This document shows, piece after piece, positions 16,543-24,727 of a stretch of DNA of 64,000 nucleotides. Numbering within the stretch: the first letter of the stretch is position 1; each line of letters opens with the position of its first letter. The stretch covers positions 124,001-188,000 of the forward strand of contig NZ_JANKJG010000003.1 in assembly GCF_024733015.1 (NCBI RefSeq), in the 5' to 3' direction. Both the position numbers and the translations under genes were made by a program. The stretch comes from Pseudosulfitobacter koreensis. Lineage in GTDB: Bacteria; Pseudomonadota; Alphaproteobacteria; Rhodobacterales; Rhodobacteraceae. The notes beneath the pieces are model-generated. The model did not search any database. It was not told the origin of the DNA and worked only from the letters and a program-made list of their open reading frames with translations.

Positions 16543-17774
16543 CAAAACAGGCTCAACTGCTCGGGCGGTGGCGCGAACCGCGCCCGCAGATCGGCGGTAT
16601 CGACCAGCTTCCCCGGCGACCAGTCACGCAAGCTGATGAAAGGCCGCGCTTTTTTCAACAGCGCCCCCATGCGTTGCAGGTCGGCATAGCGCAGCCCGCG
16701 CTGCCGCCGGGTGCCCAGAATGCGGTTCACCGTCTTGACCCCGAAACCGGGCACGCGCAGCAGCATCTCGCGCGGCGCGCTTTGCACGTCGACCGGAAAC
16801 AGACCCCGGTGCGCGATGGCCCATGCCAGTTTCGGGTCCATCTCAAGATCGAGATTGCCCGCGTTCGTCACGCTCGTGATCTCGTCCACGGAAAAGCCGT
16901 AGAAGCGCAGCAGCCAGTCCGCCTGATAGAGCCGATGTTCGCGCACCAGCGGCGGCTGCACCAGCGGCAATTTGGCGCTGCTGTCGGGGATCGGCGAAAA
17001 GGCGGAATAATACACCCGCTTCAGCCCGAAACTGCCATAAAGGCTGTTGGCCTGCCCCAGAATGGTCGCGTCGTTCGACCCGTCCGCGCCCACGATCATC
17101 TGGGTGGATTGCCCTGCAGGCGCGAACTTTGGCGGGCGCTTGCCGGTGTGCGATCGGTCTTTCGATGCAGCGCGCCCCGCCTTGACGTCGTTCATCGCCG
17201 CGCGGATCGTCGCAGGGTTCTTTTCGGGTGCATAGGCGGCCACGGCGGCCTCGGTCGGAAGCTCCACATTGATCGACAGACGATCGGCATAAAGCCCCGC
17301 CTGAGCGATCAGTTCAGGTGCGGCATCGGGGATCGTCTTGAGGTGAATATAGCCGCGAAAATTCTCGCGGGTGCGCAGCAGGCGCGCGATCTGTACCATG
17401 TCCTCCATTGTCTTGTCGGGCGATTGAATGATGCCAGAAGACAGGAAAAGTCCTTCGATATAGTTACGACGGTAGAATTCGATGGTCAGCGACACGACCT
17501 CTTCGGGCGTGAAACGCGCGCGGGTGGTGTTCGAGGACACCCGGTTGACGCAATAAGCGCAGTCATAGATGCAGAAATTTGTCATCAAAATCTTGAGCAG
17601 GCTGATGCAGCGCCCGTCAGGCGTATAGGCGTGGCAAATGCCCGAGCCTTCGTTCGAACCGAGGCCCGAGCCATCGCGGCTGCCGCGCTTGGTGCCTCCG
17701 GACGACGCGCAAGAGGCATCGTATCGGGCCGCATCCGAGAGAATCGCAAGTTTTTCCGAAAGTGTTTTAACCAT
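16542..17774 (-). CDS. Putative DNA modification/repair radical SAM protein
   Basis: This 410-residue protein has the radical SAM cluster motif C68-x3-C72-x2-C75 (NFCIYDCAYC), then a TIM-barrel-like region. A helix-hairpin-helix DNA-binding segment follows (MLLRVPGFGVKTVNRIL, about 337-353), and the C-terminus is QLSLF (406-410). The family is known to accompany the UDG/DUF4130 protein, but its reaction is not established. The terminal pentapeptide equals the consensus by which polymerases and repair proteins bind the DnaN sliding clamp. The start ATG 17774 lacks a clear ribosome site; a promoter and LexA box abut it, so a leaderless mRNA is possible. Confidence 0.9.
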   Translation of the reverse strand: MVKTLSEKLAILSDAARYDASCASSGGTKRGSRDGSGLGSNEGSGICHAYTPDGRCISLLKILMTNFCIYDCAYCVNRVSSNTTRARFTPEEVVSLTIEFYRRNYIEGLFLSSGIIQSPDKTMEDMVQIARLLRTRENFRGYIHLKTIPDAAPELIAQAGLYADRLSINVELPTEAAVAAYAPEKNPATIRAAMNDVKAGRAASKDRSHTGKRPPKFAPAGQSTQMIVGADGSNDATILGQANSLYGSFGLKRVYYSAFSPIPDSSAKLPLVQPPLVREHRLYQADWLLRFYGFSVDEITSVTNAGNLDLEMDPKLAWAIAHRGLFPVDVQSAPREMLLRVPGFGVKTVNRILGTRRQRGLRYADLQRMGALLKKARPFISLRDWSPGKLVDTADLRARFAPPPEQLSLF

Positions 17775-17776
17775 AT

Positions 17777-17809
17777 GTTCACTTTATGTTCCCTATGCTG
17801 AGGGCGCAA
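17777..17809 (-). promoter_or_regulatory. LexA (SOS) box overlapping the radical SAM/UdgX promoter
   Basis: GTTC (17777-17780) and GTTC (17788-17791) are separated by exactly seven bases, which is the alphaproteobacterial LexA box. On the minus strand, TTGCGC (17804-17809) lies 17 bases before TAAAGT (17781-17786), so the box covers the predicted -10. The start codon is 2 bp further. LexA binding here would block transcription until DNA damage. Confidence 0.72.
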
Positions 17810-17916
17810 CAGAAAGGAGACGAAGCAACAGTCGGGGCGGCAATATTCCGCATGGACAAAAGGGCATGGCGCAGGCGCGATTGCCCCGTTAGAACATGCG
17901 GCGAAGGAGCCAACCC

Positions 17917-19008
17917 ATGACCCAAGCCATCGCACCACAGCCCGGCATCATGTCGATCGACCCATATGTCGGGGGCACCAGCCACGTTGTGGGCATCGAA
18001 AACGCGGTAAAGCTGTCATCGAACGAAAACCCGCTGGGTCCGTCCGACAAGGCGATGGAGGCGTTTCGCCGTGCATCCCACCAGCTGCACCGCTATCCCT
18101 CCACCGATCACGCGTCGCTGCGCGCGGCCTTGGCGCAGGTGCATGGGGTGGATGCGGAGCGGATCATCTGCGGGAACGGCTCGGACGAGATCATCGCATT
18201 CCTCTGTCAGGCCTATGCCGGACCGGGCACCGAGGTGGTGCACACTGTCCACGGTTTCGGCATGTATTCGATCTGCGCCAGGGCGGTGGGTGCGACGCCG
18301 GTTGAAGTGCTGGAAGCCGACCGCGTGACCGACATCGACGCGCTGCTGGCAGCCTGCAACAAGAAGACGCGGCTGGTGTTCATCGCCAACCCCAACAACC
18401 CGACCGGCACGATGATATCAGACGCCGAGATTGCACGTCTGGCAGAAGGTCTGCCCAAACAGGCGCTGCTGGTGCTGGACGGGGCCTATGCCGACTATGT
18501 CGAAGGGTACGATGGCGGTGCCGCACTGGTCGACAGCCGCCAGAACGTCGTGATGACGCGCACGTTCTCCAAGCTTTACGGCCTTGGCGGTCTGCGCATT
18601 GGTTGGGGATACGGGCCCGAGCACGTGATCGACGTGCTGAACCGCGTCCGCGGACCGTTCAACGTGAGCCAGGCGGCGCTCGACACGGCCGAGGCCGCAG
18701 TGCGCGACGTGGCCTATGCCGATCATTGCCGCAGCGAAAACGCCCGCTGCCGCACCATTCTGGCCGAAGGGTTGGCCGCATTGGGCGTGCCGTCGGACGT
18801 CAGCCACGCCAACTTCGTGCTGGCCCGTTTCGGCAGCGCTGACGAGGCGAACGCTTGCGACGCATGGCTGCAATCGCAGGGGCTGATCGTGCGCAAGGTC
18901 GCAGGTTACAAGCTGCCCGCAGCCCTGCGTGTCACCGTGGGCGACGAAAGCGCGTGCCGCCGGGTCGTCCATGCCGTCCGCCAGTTCAAGGAAGGCAAAA
19001 GCGCATGA
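17917..19008 (+). CDS. hisC: Histidinol-phosphate aminotransferase
   Basis: This 363-residue fold-type I PLP enzyme transaminates imidazole-acetol phosphate in histidine synthesis; members next to tyrA often also act on aromatic 2-oxo acids. Visible motifs are [28 protein letters not shown] and the PLP lysine in [20 protein letters not shown] (K about 217). ATG 17917 has GAAGGAG 8 bases upstream. Its stop overlaps tyrA (ATGA). Given the pairing with prephenate dehydrogenase, a role in tyrosine/phenylalanine synthesis is plausible as well. Confidence 0.93.
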   Translation: MTQAIAPQPGIMSIDPYVGGTSHVVGIENAVKLSSNENPLGPSDKAMEAFRRASHQLHRYPSTDHASLRAALAQVHGVDAERIICGNGSDEIIAFLCQAYAGPGTEVVHTVHGFGMYSICARAVGATPVEVLEADRVTDIDALLAACNKKTRLVFIANPNNPTGTMISDAEIARLAEGLPKQALLVLDGAYADYVEGYDGGAALVDSRQNVVMTRTFSKLYGLGGLRIGWGYGPEHVIDVLNRVRGPFNVSQAALDTAEAAVRDVAYADHCRSENARCRTILAEGLAALGVPSDVSHANFVLARFGSADEANACDAWLQSQGLIVRKVAGYKLPAALRVTVGDESACRRVVHAVRQFKEGKSA

Positions 19009-19940
19009 CCGCGCCTGCTCCCGTCTACAACCGCATCGCGCTGATCGGTCTGGGGCTGATCGCCTCGTCGATGTATTGGGCGATACGACGTGGCGGTCTG
19101 GCGGGCGAAGTCACCGGCTATGCGCGCAGCGAGGAGACGCGAGACACCGCGCGGCGCATCGGCCTGACCGACCGCGTCTGCGAGAGTGCCGCCGAGGCGG
19201 TGGAAGGTGCCGATCTGGTGGTGCTGGCCGTGCCCGTGGGCGCGATGGCCTCTGTCACCGCCGAGATCGCGCCGCATCTGGCCAAAGGGACAACCGTCAC
19301 CGATGTCGGTTCGGTCAAGCGCGACGTGATCAACAACGTCGGCCCCTTGCTCCCCGAGGGCGTGCAGTTCATCCCCGGTCACCCGCTGGCGGGCACCGAA
19401 CATTCGGGGCCGGAATCGGGCTTTGCGACGCTCTTCGACAACCGCTGGTGCCTGCTGGTCCCTGTCGAGGGCACCGACCCCGCAGCCACCGCGCAATTGC
19501 GCGCGCTGTGGGAGGGGATGGGCGCAAACGTCGAGGAAATGGACGCCGACCACCACGATCTGGTGCTGGCCGTCACATCCCATACGCCGCACCTGATCGC
19601 CTATACGATGGTCGGTGTGGCCGACGATCTGGGCCGCGTCACCGATGGCGAGGTCATCAAGTATTCTGCCGCCGGTTTCCGCGATTTCACCCGTATTGCG
19701 GCCTCCGATCCGACCATGTGGCGCGACGTGTTCCTGACCAACAAGGACGCGACGTTGGAAATTCTGGGCCGTTTCACCGAAGAGCTTTTCGCCCTGCAAC
19801 GCGCCATCCGCACTGGCGACGGCGATCATCTGTTCGACTATTTCACCCGTACCCGCGCGATCCGGCGCGGTATCATCGACGCAGGGCAAGACACCGACGC
19901 ACCGGATTTTGGCCGTTCCGCCCGCAAGGAGACGACATGA
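19005..19940 (+). CDS. tyrA: Prephenate/arogenate dehydrogenase
   Basis: This 311-residue NAD(P)-dependent dehydrogenase of tyrosine synthesis has a Rossmann motif [21 protein letters not shown] (split: loop GLGLIA, residues 14-19), [17 protein letters not shown] with the catalytic histidine, and a C-terminal helical dimerisation domain ([17 protein letters not shown]). The usual third glycine of GxGxxG is alanine, as is common in this family. No ACT domain is present. It is translationally coupled to hisC before it and to the extensin-like gene after it, with four-base overlaps on both sides. Confidence 0.94.
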   Translation: MTAPAPVYNRIALIGLGLIASSMYWAIRRGGLAGEVTGYARSEETRDTARRIGLTDRVCESAAEAVEGADLVVLAVPVGAMASVTAEIAPHLAKGTTVTDVGSVKRDVINNVGPLLPEGVQFIPGHPLAGTEHSGPESGFATLFDNRWCLLVPVEGTDPAATAQLRALWEGMGANVEEMDADHHDLVLAVTSHTPHLIAYTMVGVADDLGRVTDGEVIKYSAAGFRDFTRIAASDPTMWRDVFLTNKDATLEILGRFTEELFALQRAIRTGDGDHLFDYFTRTRAIRRGIIDAGQDTDAPDFGRSARKETT

Positions 19941-20731
19941 GGGCGGCATGCGCCCTTGTCGCCGCAGTTTGCCTAGCCACCGCTGCGGCAGCGACCGCGC
20001 CGCAAAAATCCCTGCGTCCTGTCACGCGCGAAAATGCCGTAGTCTCACAGGCTGCAATTGCGCTGCCAAGTTTGTCCGTTCCTGAAGCCTCGCAAAACGC
20101 CGCTCAACTGGCATCGGCGACATCCACCGGCCAAATGGCGGTGCTGCGCCCCTTCGTCCGGCCAAAGGCGCTTGAACAAAAGGCGATGGCCCGAAAACGC
20201 AAGCGTGCCCAAGGCTCGGTTTGCGGTGATGTCGCACTTCAGGGCACTTATGTCGGCCCGGTCCCCGGCCCGCACGGAGCCTGCGGCATCGACGATGCTG
20301 TCCGGCTGCGATCGGTGTCGGGCATTGTCCTCAGCCAGCAGGCGGTGATGGATTGCACCACGGCCAAAGCGCTGAAAACATGGACAGACCGCAGCGCAAA
20401 ACCCGCGATGAAGCGTTTGGGCGGGCTGGCTGCCTTTCGCGTGGCTGCGCATTACACCTGTCGCACCCGCAACAATCAGCCCGGCGCGCGGGTGTCCGAA
20501 CACGGCAAGGGGCGCGCCATCGACATTTCGGGGTTCCAGTTGAAGAACGGTCAGGTGATCAGCGTTCTGGAAGGGTGGAACGCCCCCCGCCACGGTGACG
20601 CGCTGCGCAAGATGCACGCGGGTGCCTGTGGGCCGTTCGGGACGGTGCTTGGCCCGGATGCAGACAGGCATCACCGCGACCACTTTCATTTCGACACCGC
20701 GCGCTATCGCAGCGGGTCCTACTGCCGGTAG
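19937..20731 (+). CDS. Extensin-like C-terminal domain exported protein
   Basis: This 264-residue protein has an N-terminal signal sequence ([19 protein letters not shown]), a ~70-residue basic linker, and an extensin-like C-terminal domain with paired cysteines and the metal-peptidase-like signatures SEHGKGRAIDISGF and HRDHFHFDTARY. This D/H arrangement resembles D-Ala-D-Ala carboxypeptidase/VanY-type folds, so a periplasmic peptidoglycan function is plausible but unproven. It overlaps tyrA by ATGA. Other envelope genes lie downstream (motor pair, M23 peptidase). Confidence 0.88.
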   Translation: MRAACALVAAVCLATAAAATAPQKSLRPVTRENAVVSQAAIALPSLSVPEASQNAAQLASATSTGQMAVLRPFVRPKALEQKAMARKRKRAQGSVCGDVALQGTYVGPVPGPHGACGIDDAVRLRSVSGIVLSQQAVMDCTTAKALKTWTDRSAKPAMKRLGGLAAFRVAAHYTCRTRNNQPGARVSEHGKGRAIDISGFQLKNGQVISVLEGWNAPRHGDALRKMHAGACGPFGTVLGPDADRHHRDHFHFDTARYRSGSYCR

Positions 20732-20812
20732 CCCCCCGCTTCGCCCCTTTCAAAATCAGCGCAAATCAGATTTACCCCTTTTCCGAAGCGGCAAGAGAAG
20801 GAGCGGCGCAGA

Positions 20813-21343
20813 ATGACGATGTGGGTGTTCGGATACGGCAGCTTGCTGTGGAATCCGGGGTTTCCGGTCGCCGACCGCGTCGTCGCGCGGCTCAAGGGTT
20901 ATCAGCGGTCGTTCTGCATGCGCTCGATCCATCACCGTGGCTCGGTTGAGGAGCCGGGGCTGGTGCTGGCGCTGGACGCGGTGCCGCCCGCTTCGTGCGA
21001 GGGGATCGCGATGGCCGTGGCCGAGGGCGCGGAAGAGACCACGCTGGACTACCTGCGTGCCCGCGAGCTGATCTCGTCCGCCTATTACGAGGCGACCGTG
21101 CCCCTGCAACTGGTGGACGGGCGCGTCGTGGATGCGGTCGCCTACATCATCGACGCCGAACACGACCAGTATTGCGGCGGTCTGCCGCTGGAAGAACAGG
21201 CGCAGATCATCGCCAGGGCCGTGGGCGGACGCGGCCCGAACACGGAATATCTGTTCAACACCACCGACCATTTGAACGAGATTGGGCTACAGGACGCCGA
21301 TCTGGACTGGCTTGCGGCGCGTGTGCGGGCAATCTGTGCATAA
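20813..21343 (+). CDS. ChaC-type gamma-glutamylcyclotransferase
   Basis: This 176-residue cytosolic enzyme degrades glutathione to 5-oxoproline and Cys-Gly. The family signature MWVFGYGSLLWNPGFPVADR (residues 3-22) forms the substrate-binding YGSL loop, and the conserved glutamate lies in SAYYEATVPLQL. The C-terminus GPNTEYLFNTTDHLNEIGLQD is typical. A GAGAAGGAG site precedes the ATG by about 10 bases. Confidence 0.93.
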   Translation: MTMWVFGYGSLLWNPGFPVADRVVARLKGYQRSFCMRSIHHRGSVEEPGLVLALDAVPPASCEGIAMAVAEGAEETTLDYLRARELISSAYYEATVPLQLVDGRVVDAVAYIIDAEHDQYCGGLPLEEQAQIIARAVGGRGPNTEYLFNTTDHLNEIGLQDADLDWLAARVRAICA

Positions 21344-21415
21344 TCCCTTGGCCTTGATCGCAATAGTTCGTTATTGTCGCCGCAGAGCAGAATGATAGGG
21401 CAAGGACCCGGGCGC

Positions 21416-22630
21416 ATGTCGCAACTGGACCGCGAAGCGCGGCCACAATTTTCCCAACCGGTGCGGCAGATCGCGCTGATGCTGATGGTGATCGCGCTGA
21501 GCGCTGCGCTGGTGGTCGTCGCGGCGCCCAGCGTGCTGCCTGTGTTCGAGGCGAACCCCTATCTGAACGGGTTCATCTTCTTTGTCTTCGTGATCGGCGT
21601 GGTGGCCTGTTTTTGGCAGGTCTCGCAACTGATCGGGTCGGTGCGCTGGATCGAAAGCTTTGCCGCCGAAACGCTGGAAGGCGACACCAAGGCGCCGCAG
21701 CTTCTGGCGCCGCTGGCGTCCCTGCTGCGCACGCGCGGCGCGCGGATGCAGGTGTCGGCCACCTCGACGCGCTCTATTCTCGACTCGGTGGCCACCCGCA
21801 TCGACGAGGCGCGCGAAATCACGCGCTATATCGTCAACCTGCTGATTTTCCTTGGCCTTCTAGGCACGTTCTACGGTCTGGCGACCACCGTTCCCGCATT
21901 GGTCGACACGATCCGCAGTCTCGCACCACAGGATGGCGATGCGGGCGTGGACGTGTTCGGCCGTTTGATGGACGGTCTGGACTCGCAACTGAGCGGCATG
22001 GGCGTGGCCTTCGGCTCCTCGCTGCTGGGGCTGGCGGGATCGCTGATCGTCGGTTTGCTGGAACTCTTCGCTGGGCACGGGCAAAACCGGTTCTACCGCG
22101 AGCTTGAGGAATGGCTCAGCTCGATCACCCGCGTCAGCTTCGCCTCGGGCGACGAGGCGGGCGGCGATGCGCCGGTGATGGCGGGCGTGATCGACCATCT
22201 GGCGGAACAGATGGAATCGCTGCAGCAGATGTTCACGCAGTCCGACATCTCGCGAAGCGTTGTGGATGAAAAACTGGGCACGCTGGCCGATGCGATTTCG
22301 GACATGACCCGGCAGATGCAGCGCGGCGACCCCGAGCATTCGGCGCTGGAACGTGTCGCGGCGGGGCAGGAACGGCTGATCGCCCATTTCGAGGCGCAAG
22401 GCGGCGGCGACGGGATCGACGCCGAAAGCCGGATGCGCCTGCGGTCGATCGACGTGCAGATGCTGCGTATCCTCGAAGAGATTTCCGCGGGCCGACAGGA
22501 AAGCCTGGCCGAATTGCGCACCGATATCGCCGGTCTGACCGATGCATTGCTGCAATCGCGCGGCGCAGGGCGCGGCAATCGCGGGCGAGGGTCGCAACTG
22601 GGCACAAGTGACATCAAAGGGGACGGCTGA
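21416..22630 (+). CDS. MotA/TolQ/ExbB-like proton-channel protein (stator part of a motor pair)
   Basis: This 404-residue inner-membrane protein has four predicted membrane helices (about 18-37, 50-73, 137-161, 192-220). The last two match the pore helices of MotA/TolQ/ExbB (LLIFLGLLGTFYGLATTVPAL and GMGVAFGSSLLGLAGSLIVG). The four-helix layout is MotA-like rather than TolQ-like. A cytoplasmic tail (about 220-404) is rich in coiled-coil sequence. It overlaps the downstream OmpA-like gene (TGATG), so the two are expected to form one complex. It is not beside flagellar, tol or exb genes. The cargo is unknown. Confidence 0.88.
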   Translation: MSQLDREARPQFSQPVRQIALMLMVIALSAALVVVAAPSVLPVFEANPYLNGFIFFVFVIGVVACFWQVSQLIGSVRWIESFAAETLEGDTKAPQLLAPLASLLRTRGARMQVSATSTRSILDSVATRIDEAREITRYIVNLLIFLGLLGTFYGLATTVPALVDTIRSLAPQDGDAGVDVFGRLMDGLDSQLSGMGVAFGSSLLGLAGSLIVGLLELFAGHGQNRFYRELEEWLSSITRVSFASGDEAGGDAPVMAGVIDHLAEQMESLQQMFTQSDISRSVVDEKLGTLADAISDMTRQMQRGDPEHSALERVAAGQERLIAHFEAQGGGDGIDAESRMRLRSIDVQMLRILEEISAGRQESLAELRTDIAGLTDALLQSRGAGRGNRGRGSQLGTSDIKGDG

Positions 22631-24693
22631 TGGCCCTGTCGCGGCGCACCGGTTCGCGATTTCAAGGGTCGATCTGGCCCGGTTTCGTCGACGCGATGAC
22701 CGGGCTGCTGCTGGTTCTGATGTTCGTGCTGACCATCTTCATGGTGGTGCAATTCGTGCTGCGCGAAACCATTTCCGGTCAGGAAAGTGAGCTTGATCAA
22801 CTGGCAGGCGAGGTTGCAGCCCTCGCGCAGGCACTGGGGCTTGAGGAACAGCGCAGCACCCAGCTGGATGCGCGGCTGTCTGCCCTGTCGGCCACGCTCA
22901 GCGATGCGCAGCAGGTGGTGTCGGAGCAGGCGGCGCGGATCGCGTCTCTGACCCAACAACGTGACGCACAGGCCGGTGAGCTGGCCGCGGCGCAGACCCG
23001 CATCACCAGCTTCGAGGCGCAGGTTGCCGCATTGTTGTCCGACCGCGATCAGGCGCAGGCCCAAGTGGCCGATTTGCAGGCCGAACAAACGCGGCTCTTG
23101 TCCGAGCAGGAGGCGCTGAACCTTGCCTTGGCTCAGGCGCGTGACGAGATTGATGCGGGGGCCGAGGCCGCGCGTCTGGCCGCGTCGCGCCGCGAGGCGC
23201 TGGATGCGCTGGTGGCCGATCTGCGCGCCAGAAACGCCGACGCCGAGGGGCAATTGGCCGCCCTTGATACGCAACTGGACGAAGCGCAATCAGCCCTGAG
23301 CGAAGAAGAGGCCGCACGCCTCGCCGAGGCTGAGGCCGCCAGATTGCTGCGCGAAAGGCTTGAAAACGCCGATGCGGAACTGACCTCGATGACCCTCGCG
23401 CTTGAGGCGCAGCGCAAGGAGGCGGAGGAAACGCTGACCCTGCTGGCCGCCGCACGGGCCGCCGAGGCGGATCTCGACACGCAACTGGTCGCGGCCTTGT
23501 TGCAGATCGAATCGCTGCAGGGACAGGCTGCGAATGCCGACAGCACGGTCGAGGAGCTGGCCAGCGAGCGGCTGGCCCTGGCCGCCGAAAAACAAACACT
23601 CGAGGATCAGCTTTCAGCGCTTCAGGGTGAACTGGACGTGGCCGAGGCGACCATCGACGCAGGCAGCGCCGAAACCGAGGATCTGCGCGCCCGACTGGCC
23701 GCGGCTTTGGCGGAGGTCAAGACGCAGACGGCAGCCGCAGCCGAGGCGCAGACGCAGACCGCCGACCTGCGCACCCAGTTGCAGGCGGCCCTTGCGGCCA
23801 GGCTGGCCGCCGAAGCCGACGCCGAGAACCTGAACGCGGACGCAGCGCAGGTGCGTGCGCAATTGGCCGCAGCACTGGCGGCGAAACTGGCCGCCGAAGA
23901 GGCCATCGACGAGACCATGACCGATGCGGAACGCCGCGCAGCCTTGCTTCAGACCGCCCGCGAAAAGCTGTCGGAAGAGCAGGAAAAGACCGCTGCCGCC
24001 CAGCGTCAGACCGAGGTTCTGAACCAGCAGGTCGCGGCGCTGCGCTCGCAATTGTCGCAATTGCAGGCGCTGCTGGACGACGCCAAGTCGCGCGACGAGG
24101 CGGCGCAGGTCGAACTGCTGTCGCTGGGTCAGGACCTGAACACCGCCCTGGCCCGTGTCGCGGCAGAGGAACGCCGCCGCCGCGTGCTGGAGGAACAGGA
24201 ACGCAAGCGGCTGGAAGCGGCAGCGCAGGATCTGGAAAAATATCGCTCGGAGTTCTTTGGCCGTCTGCGCGACGTGCTCGGCAATCAGGAAGGCGTGCGG
24301 ATCGAGGGTGACCGTTTTGTATTCTCGTCCGAAGTGCTGTTCCCGCCCGGCGCTGCCGAAATTTCGGCTGACGGCCAGCGCGAGATTGCCAAGATTGCCA
24401 CCATCCTGCGCAGCGTGGTCAGCGACATCCCCCCCGAGATCGATTGGGTGATCCGCGTGGACGGGCACACCGACGATGTGCCGTTGTCGGGCCTGGGCGA
24501 GTTTGCCGACAACTGGGAACTCAGCCAGGCCCGCGCTCTGTCCGTGGTCAAATATATGGTGAATTTTCTGGGCATTCCGCCCGACCGTCTGTCGGCCAAC
24601 GGGTTCGGTCAGTATCAGCCCGTGGACACAGCCGACACCGAAGAGGCGCGCGCGCAGAACCGGCGGATCGAGTTGAAGTTTACCGAGAAGTAG
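22630..24693 (+). CDS. OmpA/MotB-like protein with very long periplasmic coiled coil
   Basis: This 687-residue protein has a single N-terminal membrane helix (about 16-45) containing FVDAMTGLLLVLMFVL. D21 sits where MotB/ZorB-type proteins carry the proton-binding aspartate. Residues ~50-550 are an alanine/glutamate/glutamine-rich coiled coil long enough to span a considerable periplasmic distance. The OmpA-like peptidoglycan-binding domain follows (about 555-687; VDGHTDDVPL, NWELSQARA, NRRIELKF). It is coupled to the MotA-like gene. By analogy with MotB the pair should use ion flow to move or rotate the tethered rod; this is inference. Confidence 0.88.
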   Translation: MALSRRTGSRFQGSIWPGFVDAMTGLLLVLMFVLTIFMVVQFVLRETISGQESELDQLAGEVAALAQALGLEEQRSTQLDARLSALSATLSDAQQVVSEQAARIASLTQQRDAQAGELAAAQTRITSFEAQVAALLSDRDQAQAQVADLQAEQTRLLSEQEALNLALAQARDEIDAGAEAARLAASRREALDALVADLRARNADAEGQLAALDTQLDEAQSALSEEEAARLAEAEAARLLRERLENADAELTSMTLALEAQRKEAEETLTLLAAARAAEADLDTQLVAALLQIESLQGQAANADSTVEELASERLALAAEKQTLEDQLSALQGELDVAEATIDAGSAETEDLRARLAAALAEVKTQTAAAAEAQTQTADLRTQLQAALAARLAAEADAENLNADAAQVRAQLAAALAAKLAAEEAIDETMTDAERRAALLQTAREKLSEEQEKTAAAQRQTEVLNQQVAALRSQLSQLQALLDDAKSRDEAAQVELLSLGQDLNTALARVAAEERRRRVLEEQERKRLEAAAQDLEKYRSEFFGRLRDVLGNQEGVRIEGDRFVFSSEVLFPPGAAEISADGQREIAKIATILRSVVSDIPPEIDWVIRVDGHTDDVPLSGLGEFADNWELSQARALSVVKYMVNFLGIPPDRLSANGFGQYQPVDTADTEEARAQNRRIELKFTEK

Positions 24694-24727
24694 TCGGCAT
24701 TGCGTCGCAGCGCCGCCCGGTGATTGC

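Noticed and set aside
21416-24693. Zorya anti-phage system (ZorAB)
   Set aside because: The pair has the MotAB-like plan of ZorAB, but no ZorC, ZorD or other defence genes are nearby and the surrounding genes are housekeeping.
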